The notes under the pieces: generated by a model
What the model saw: only the letters and a program-made list of their open reading frames with translations
Databases searched by the model: none
What the model was told of the DNA's origin: nothing
Assembly (NCBI RefSeq): GCF_000003815.2
Contig: NC_049991.1
Span: forward strand, 1,659,718 to 1,723,717
Reading direction: 5' to 3'
Source: Branchiostoma floridae
Taxonomy: Eukaryota > Chordata > Leptocardii > Amphioxiformes > Branchiostomatidae
DNA length: 64,000 nucleotides
Program-made: the position numbers and the translations under genes
Part shown: piece after piece, positions 40,001 through 49,000 of the stretch
How the letters are laid out: each line of letters begins with the position of its first letter
Numbering within the stretch: the stretch's first letter is position 1

Positions 40001-43000
40001 ATACATGTGGATGCTTTTTCCACAGGAAGACCTTATACACCTTGGTGCTAAGTACTCGCCATGTATGAGGAAAGACCCAAAGATCATACAGCGAATAGAG
40101 GACCAGAGAAGAAAGGAAAATCAAACCGGCTGCTGCATCAAGACAGACCAATCGGGCTGCTACCAGTCTGTAGAGGATGACTGCTCGGTTAGTGATTTCT
40201 AGTTTTTATGGTTTCCACATGGCCAGTGCAATCGCAGTAAGAACATGTGTAGAGTGCTACATTGTACCTAGCATTGGGGAGGGCATGGGTATTGTCCAGA
40301 GTACAGGGTACAGTTTGGGGTACAGGCAGAGTCATACCAAAGACTTTTACATGTAATCAAATGGAACATACTGTACTGCTTTCTCTGCATAGCAGTCTGA
40401 GCATTGAACACACACCACTACCAGTAGACCGCTACAGTAACTGCTGTTAATAATGATTGCAGAAAGTTTTGTGTCCCAGGGCTATTGAAACAGATAAACA
40501 CTGTACTGTGTTCCATTTTAATTAAATAAGGTTAATTGGATGGGATGTTTTGCTTTTCACCTGTATTTATTCCTCAGTTTACTTTGCAAATACGATACAC
40601 AGGGTTCTAGCTAGTGCATTTTAGCGTAGTGGGCCCCTACGCTAAAATTTGTGACCACTACGCTAAAATAAGGGCCACTACGCTAATTTGTAACTAGTGT
40701 AGTGGTGTTTTGCTATCATTTGCTTGTTCAACAATGTGTGATCAATGTCTGCACAATGAAAAATGGTGATATGCCACTCAAAACTGACCAGAAAATCCTT
40801 CAGATTACAATTGTGATCACCGTGGAAGGGGCCAAGACCCCCACACCATTCCCACTACGCTAAAATGAAATCCTGGCTAGAACCCTGCGATACATATGAA
40901 AAATGAATGGCAACTGATTTTGTGATGAAGACCTACATAATATTAAGGTATTAAGGTTGGCTAGATTGGCATTTTGAACTTCCATTGTTTTCTCATTAAT
41001 GAATTAAAAACGAATGGAGCCGTAACGAATGTTGGTAGATGGGCATGAAAGAATCCTAAATCTGATTTTTGGGGGCCATATTGATGACGTCATCAGGTTT
41101 TATTGCCCCTAATGTTATTTTTTTTCTATGACAAAATACAGCACTTTGGTACATATTACTGCAATGAAACTATGTTTTTCTTGTGCATAATGATAAAAGC
41201 TACAAACCCACAGTTGCGCAAATTGTTATCTACTAACGATCTGTAATTATTAAAAAAAGTCTTTTTTTAATTAGATGTAAACAAGTATTTTCTAATTACT
41301 ACAGATCATTAGTAGATATTAATTTGCGCAACCATGAGTTTGTAGCTTTCATCATTATGCACATGGAAAAAACATAGTTTCATTGCAGTGGTATGTACCA
41401 AAGTGCTGTATTTTGTCATAGAAAAAAAATAATATCAGGGGCAATAAAACCTGATGACGTCATCAATATGGCCCCCAAAAATCAGATTTAGAATTCTTTT
41501 ATGCCCATCTATTAATATTTGTTACGGCCCCATTCTTTCTCAATTCATTCATGAGAAAACAATGGAAGGTAAAAATGCCAATTTAGCCAGATGAAATACC
41601 TTAAGTATCCTTGAGTACATGAAATCCTGAAGTGAGATGGGTTTGGTTAAGAGAAACACAGTTTAGTTTGTCTTTTCTAAATGGCATGATTTAGTCCAGC
41701 TAAATTGAAGCATTTCTCAGTAATCACAGGACAGAATACAGGCCAAAGGGAAAGCCTCTAATCAAGCCGTGTGAAAAGAAATAATTACGTTCAGAATTGT
41801 CATTTGATAAACGTGCCAATTTGGACACTGTAGGGGAAAACTGTACATAATTCTTGCCTTTGGAGGCATCTGAATGACGAGTTAGGGAAAATCTCGTACA
41901 AAGAACTTTGCAGCTGGATAATATCAGATTCTCAATTCAAGACATTTATAAATCTACATGATTGTATGGTCAGGTTGTTTCCAAGGCCACTGCAACTGTG
42001 TATTAAGCATGGTTGTATGAAATATGTTCATTGGGTGTTTTTTTTTTTTGCCTTCACAGAAAACCTTTGCAGAGTTCTGGAGGTGGTCTGAAGACAACCC
42101 AGGTCCACATGGTAGAATATCTGGTGCTGTTTGTGGACAGGACCCTGAGTAAGACAACCTTCTGCTATGTACTAGATCCCTATATCAGGGCTCGAAATTC
42201 ATTTTTGGGGTTAGGTGTACTGGTGCACCCAGCTTAAAAAATTGGGTGCACCAAAAATTTTTTGGGTGCACCACTAGTACTTAGATTTAACCTAATAATA
42301 AAACTTAGTTACAAGCTATCATATTCTTAAACAAGTACCATGAGAGACATTTTTATTATCTTTCTAACACTTACATATGTAGATGTCAAGAATATGACGT
42401 ATACTAGTGTACTTTGATATCTTTACATACATAAACCAAAGAAAATATTTGGGTGAACTGTGCACCCACAGAAAATAATTGGGTGCACAGCTCCAATTTT
42501 GGGTGCACCTGGGTGCACATGCACCCAGTATTTTGAGCCCTGCTATATCCTTTATCGTTTTGTTGTTGGACTCCCTACGCTCTTTTTGCAGCCAGGGGCT
42601 TATTGCGAGGAGCTTACAGCTGGTAGGGCTAAATTGCAAGGGTCTGTAATGGCAGCCTAGTGACCTCAATATGACAGTAATTGCCCCACTGTGGCCATTG
42701 GACTGTAAGAACATGAATCAGTCACACAAGGAAGGACCCCTACTCTTTCAATAAGTGCAGTGGATTCTTTTACATGCTTGAGGCTCAAACACAGGGCCTC
42801 TATTTAGTGTCCTATCCAAGGGACGTTGCTAACTAAACTTATGGGTAGTCATTTTCATCCGAGTGAAGTGAGGAAAGTCAGAAAGTCATGTTAAGTGCCG
42901 TTCCCAAGGGCACAAGATCTAAGATTCTAATGAGATTAAGATGGTAACTCTTACCTTGACTACAAGACCATGTTCCTACGTTTTAAGCTTTAAGCAATTT

Positions 43001-46000
43001 CATTATAATACTAGTAGCATCATAGCCAAAGTAACTTGTGGCTTTGTTCTTCCTCAGGGCTTGCAAGAACCCAGTCTCAGTTGCACCACATGAATGGCCA
43101 GATGACATGACCAAATGGCCGGTAAGTACTTTCGCAAAAGAACTCATATGTTGTTGGTTTTTTTATTTATTTTTTATTCACATTTGTTTTGTGAGCATAG
43201 GACAAGAAGCATATCTGCTTATGTGAGTCTTCTGCTCAGTAAACATAAAACAAATAACGGTCAAAGTCAACGGGAACAACAACAAATACAAAGGTTGACA
43301 TTGAAAAGGCTCATATGGTTTCTGTTGTACACCTGCTATAGTAGCTTGAAAATTAAAAAAACAAGTGCTTTTAAAAAAAGCTGGCGTTTCGTCTACGTTT
43401 ATGAGTGTGAACTGTCTTTTTCTTGAAGTAAAATCTGTTAGAAAAAGTCACTCAAGGGCTGTTGCGTCTATAAGAAAAATTGTTATTTTGGAAAGGAGTA
43501 CTGTTTAATAGCTGGTCTTGGCTTACAACTTTATTTTAAAATGTACAATAAGTTCATTATAAAATCTATTAATATACTAGTACTCAGGTACTTATGTACA
43601 CTTGAAAAAGCACCATCAGCACTGTGACAAGATTCTATCTAAATTGACTACCAAATGTCAAACAAATATCCAAACCAATTAACAGCTACCTCATCTCTAT
43701 TATACTGGTTTCCGCATTTACAACATTTCTTCCTTGCTTTCCTGGATAATTTTGCTAATATTCATGAAAATTTCCATACTTTTGTGTCGAGCGGTGTGAC
43801 TTTCCACGTCCGTGTTGTCTGAAAACTTCTGAATGAAGTCGATACTGAACAATGGAGCATTTGCTACTGTAAGAAAGGATCGCTGTTTTTGATGGAGTTT
43901 CATGCAAACAACATCAAGAGCCTCTGTTTACATCATGAATAGTAGTTTAGTGGCGAGTGTTTTGCGAGAATCATCTTACCGCGCATGGGAGCCGCTGCAC
44001 GGTATTTTCCATTACCATGAACAGAAAAATTCGAATGCCGGGTTTGGAATCTAAACTCGGCACAAAAAGTTTGGAATATCAACTTCGGTTGATCATATTT
44101 CTGTTGTTTTTGCATCAATTTCAATGTGTTATATATCAATAGAAAGCTTGTGTGATTTTCTTTCGAAAGGTATCAAATTCATTATCATTATGAACTCATA
44201 GAACAAGCACCAGGCCTGCTTACTTGAGCGGGTCACCAAAAAAAAGTGCCCAAATTTCCCCCCTTCTGTTCAACACTGTATCGTCCGGTTGTTATGGCCG
44301 CGGGTAACAATGATTCAATCAATCGTTTTTTCATGTAACTTTTGGTATACAGAACATCCCAGTTTACTTTTAGCATATTTGTGTAGAGTATCTAATGATT
44401 GTAAATTTATGGAACGGGCACCAGGCCTGTTTGCGTACAGGGTGGTCATAAAAATAAAGTGCCGCAATTACCCTACTAAAGTCAAACACTCCATTCAGCT
44501 CATTTTATAGACTTGTGAATGAAGGCAAGTTGAATAAACAGGACATGTCAATCAAAGCCACTGTTACTCTTTATTCAAGCAAACAATTTGAACCAAGAGG
44601 TGCCAGCCATGAACCGTAGGAAGGCTATTCCATCCTAAGACTGTACTCCAGCATCCTGGAGATAGTCTGCGATGGTCCTTGCTATGTGTGGACGAGTGTT
44701 TTAATCTTGCAGAATTGAATTTGGTCCAATATTGAAGAGGTAGGATATTCCGACTGGATGGAGGATTGTGTCCCTTTATCTCACCACATTGAAGTTGCCT
44801 GGAATGGTGACGAGTCTTGTTTTTCCTGTGCCGCTATACCTCCCCACACTATGATGCTGCCTCCACCACCAAACGCTGACAGTTACTCTTGCCGTGTCAG
44901 CGTGCGGTTCCTCTTGCCGCCTCCACGCATTGATTCGTCCATATCCAACTGCCGAAAGGGCAGATATACTCTACTCAAATGTGCTATAACAAACTGGTAT
45001 GTTCTGTAATCCAAACGTGATGTGAATAAAGGATTGACTGAGTCACTGACACACGCACAAATACCAACAGGACGATACAGAGTAGAACAGAATCAGGGAA
45101 ATTTGGGCACTTTTTTGGGGTGACCTTCTCCTGTAAGCAGGCCTGGTGCTCGTTTCATGAGTTCACAGTCATAATAAGGTTGATACTATAGGAAAGAGAA
45201 TCACACAAGCTTTCAATTGATATATGATACATTGAAATGTATGCAGAAATAGTGGAAATATGATATACTAAAGTTGATATTCCAAACTTTTTGTGCCGAG
45301 TTTATGTTCATAAGACAAAGGCCTTGCATATATGAAATGAATACTAAAATAATAAAAAAAATGATATATAAAGATATAATATCAATAAATAAATAGAATA
45401 ATTATATATTATCTTCAATATTTAAAAAGAAAAAAATCCACTCCTGGGCTCGAACCACCACTCCTGGGCTCGAACCAGGGACTTTCGGATCCGAAGACCT
45501 GTGACTTTACCGTTTGAGCTAAGTTGTTACGTGTATTACATGTGAGTGTACATAATGCTTTAACCTCACTACATAGTATTATTTATGTCGATTTTCGGTC
45601 GCTTTCTTGATAAAATCACTTTTTCTTAAATAATAAAAAAATGAGATATAGAAATATGATATCAATAAACAAATAGAATATTTGTATATTATCTTCAATA
45701 TTCAAAAAGAAAAAAATCCATTCTCGGTGATTCGAACCAGGTACTTTCGGATCTGAAGACCTGTGGCTTTACCGATTGAGCTAAGTTGTAACGTATATTA
45801 TATGTGAGTGTACATAATGCTTTAACCTCACTACATAGTATTATTTATGTCGATTTTCGGTCGCTTTCTTGATAAAATCACTTTTTTTCTTGTGCAATCC
45901 TGTGGAATAGATATAATATGGCCATTTTCCAGGATATTGAAGTCCGAAACCACAATGCAATGGTATTTCCGAACAGTCCTACCTCACAGCGTTCGTTCCA

Positions 46001-49000
46001 AAATGGTGGATGTTCTGTCGCCTTCTATAGTGGTCACCAAACGCAAATAACCAATTGAAATAGCGCCAAATGAAATAGATAAGCTTACAATCCCTTAATA
46101 TCATTGAATAAAAATAATAGCCTAAGATTAGATTACATTATGAAATATATTAGAAATCTACCTATGAAAGTCTAATGTGTCTTCAGCTTTTTCCATCAGA
46201 AAATTCACATTTCCGTAGCGGCTACATGCGGTTGCATATGTCACGTACAATTCAGGCTGACGCAACAATCGTGAAGGTCTTGCCATATAAGGCAATGGTT
46301 GAACAACAAACATAGAGGGCCTTCATCCTATGCTACACAGTGTTGAACCAAGTACCATTCAGGCATGCATGCATGCATCGATCCATCGAAGCATCATTGA
46401 AGGAAGGAAGGAAGGACTGAAGGTAAAACCGAATACATGGCGTTTCGTCGCCGCAGGGCGACGAAACGCAAAAACATTGGTAGCACTGTTGGTCAGTCTG
46501 AGTGTGAATGCCATTCAGCACCAAGGACAGCAGTGTCAGTGAAAGTCATTCCAAATCAGCATCAGGAATAGTGGTGTCAGCTATGTCTGTATGAAAGTCA
46601 TTCAGTGCCAGGGACAGCTATGTCTGTATGAAAGTCATTCAGTGCCAGGGACAGCTATGTCTGTATGAAAGTCATTCAGTGCCAGGGACAGTTGTGTCAT
46701 GTCATACAGCACCAGGGACAGCTATGTCTGTATGAAAGTCATACAGCACCAGGGACAGCTATGTCTGTATGAAAGTCATTCAGTGCCAGGGACAGCTATG
46801 TCTGTATGAAAGTCATTCAGTGCCAGGGACAGTTGTGTCATGTCATACAGCACCAGGGACAGCTATGTCTGTATGAAAGTCATACAGCACCAGGGACAGC
46901 TATGTCTGTATGAAAGTCATTCAGTGCCAGGGACAGTTGTGTCATTGTAATTGTCATACAGCACCAGGGATGGCTATGTCTGTATGAAAGTCATTCAGCA
47001 CCAGGGACAGTTGTGTCATTGTAATTGTCATACAGCACCAGGGACAGCTATGTCTGTATGAAAGTCATACAGCACCAGGGACAGTTGTGTCATTGTAATT
47101 GTCATACAGCACCAAGGACAGCTATGTCTGTATGAAAGTCATTCATCACCAGGGACAGCTATGTCTGTATGAAAGTCATACAGCACCAGGGACAGCTATG
47201 TCTGTATGAAATTCATACAGCACCAGGGACAGTTGTGTCAGTGAGAATGTATTTCAGCACCAGGACAGATAGTTTGGTGTGAATGCCTTTCAGCACAAGG
47301 GACAACTTCGTTGGTATGAATGCCTTTCAGTACGAAGGCCAGTGGTAGTGGTGTCAAAATATGCACAATTTGTGTCAGTGTGAATGTCACACAGTTTGAA
47401 TGTCACTCAGAGTGCCCATTGTTGTCTCTGTCTCCCGTGCAGGTGTGTAAGGAGCCTGTAGCAGGTAGTTCCGGAGGCAGCCAGGACCACATGGCCTGCG
47501 AGGTGACGGCCCACCCCTGTTGTATCGGCATCACAGGCACCTGTGAGATCACCACCAGGGAATACTGCGAGTTCAAACATGGCTTCTTCCACCAGGAGGC
47601 CTCACTATGCTCACAGGTAATGACATGGTTACATTGGTTGTAAGTCATCATGCGATTTTGGTGTTGTACAGGGCTGTCTTACGTCCAGCTCAAATTTTTT
47701 CCGTCCGACCCGAATCCCTTGTAAATCTGCTGCAAAATTATGAAGTACATATATGTTGTGTTCAAATTCATTGATATGATCATCTACATTGTTGAAGGTC
47801 CTGTACGAGCTTCACTTTTCGCTCTCCCATCAGATACATACAGAATACTACAGGTACATGGTATGTTCCGCATCACTCATGGGAGGGGTGGGACTCTGGC
47901 TGATGAGGAATTCACCATGTTGTATTCTGTTTTTACTTCATGCCAACCCATGATAACATACATTTCACTGTGAATTGTGCCAGAAATTGAGAACATTTGC
48001 TGTCCTCAACTGAAAACTACAAAGGACATTAATTCTGAAGTTTGAATCTGTTTAGCGAATTTTTGACATTGGTGTACACAAAGTGCATCCTAATTATTTG
48101 TCAAAGCCCTTGTGATAGAAGCCAAGTGATACTTTTAGATAATAATGGATCAGTCAGGAACACCTGTATTGATCGTTATCACAGCCCATATACATTGTGT
48201 ATGTGACATAAGAGATCTTTCACAAAATTGACTCCGTAGAGTGCTTGGAGAATGACAACCTCAAGCCGAACATCCACACTTTTGCCACATCTTTAGTAAA
48301 GACGATGGAGTTGCATGTTCCCCGTATAGGAACTTTATTCGAACCAACACACAACAAACATGTTTTGCCATGTGGCTTACATAGTGTTATGGGCTCAAAT
48401 GAGCATAGTACAGCATGTCCTCGCTTTTATAGGCCATGTGAATAGTGCCCTGACCAGGTGCAAGGTGCCCTGGGTGGCTTAACCAATCAAAGAATAGCAA
48501 AAAAGAGGTAGTGCAGTCTGCTCTAGGTCCAGGTGCACTACATTACCTCACTTGACTGTTAAAACTGACTTTGTGTTAAACAGTACATCTCCTGTGTTGT
48601 GTCCAGGTGTCATGTATGGACAGGATCTGTGGCCTCCTCCCGTTTATGGACCCGGAGGTTCCTGACCAGTTCTACAGGCTGTGGACGTCACTCTTCCTAC
48701 ATGCTGGGTACGTCCGGATTACTGCCTTTCTCCGAACACTCTATAGATACTTACATGCCAGCACTATTACATGCACATAGACTACACACTTAGAATTTTA
48801 TACTAGTTTTACTACATACAAATAATGCATGCGATGTCCAGATTGAGTTTTTTGGACTGCAGATTTCAATAAAAAAAAATTTTCATTTTATTTTCTATCA
48901 CATATTCAAGGAACTGACATTTGCATATTCAGAAAATCTTCAGTAATTCACCATTAAAAGCCTGACAGTCATTATTTATAACATGATCACAAAAAGAACT

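Larger units (their letters stand above)
45348..45893. repeat. Tandem repeat, two copies of about 270-280 bp with tRNA-like core
   Basis: Copies start AAATAATAAAAAAATGA at 45348 and 45628 and end TTCGGTCGCTTTCTTGATAA. Each contains a tRNA-like segment on the minus strand. Confidence 0.88.

Noticed and set aside
42364-42714. 116-codon minus-strand ORF
   Set aside because: Mostly the GGGTGCACC MITE read in antisense.
46505-47335. CRISPR-like regular repeat
   Set aside because: Units are contiguous 37-bp minisatellite repeats without unique spacers, in an animal intron.
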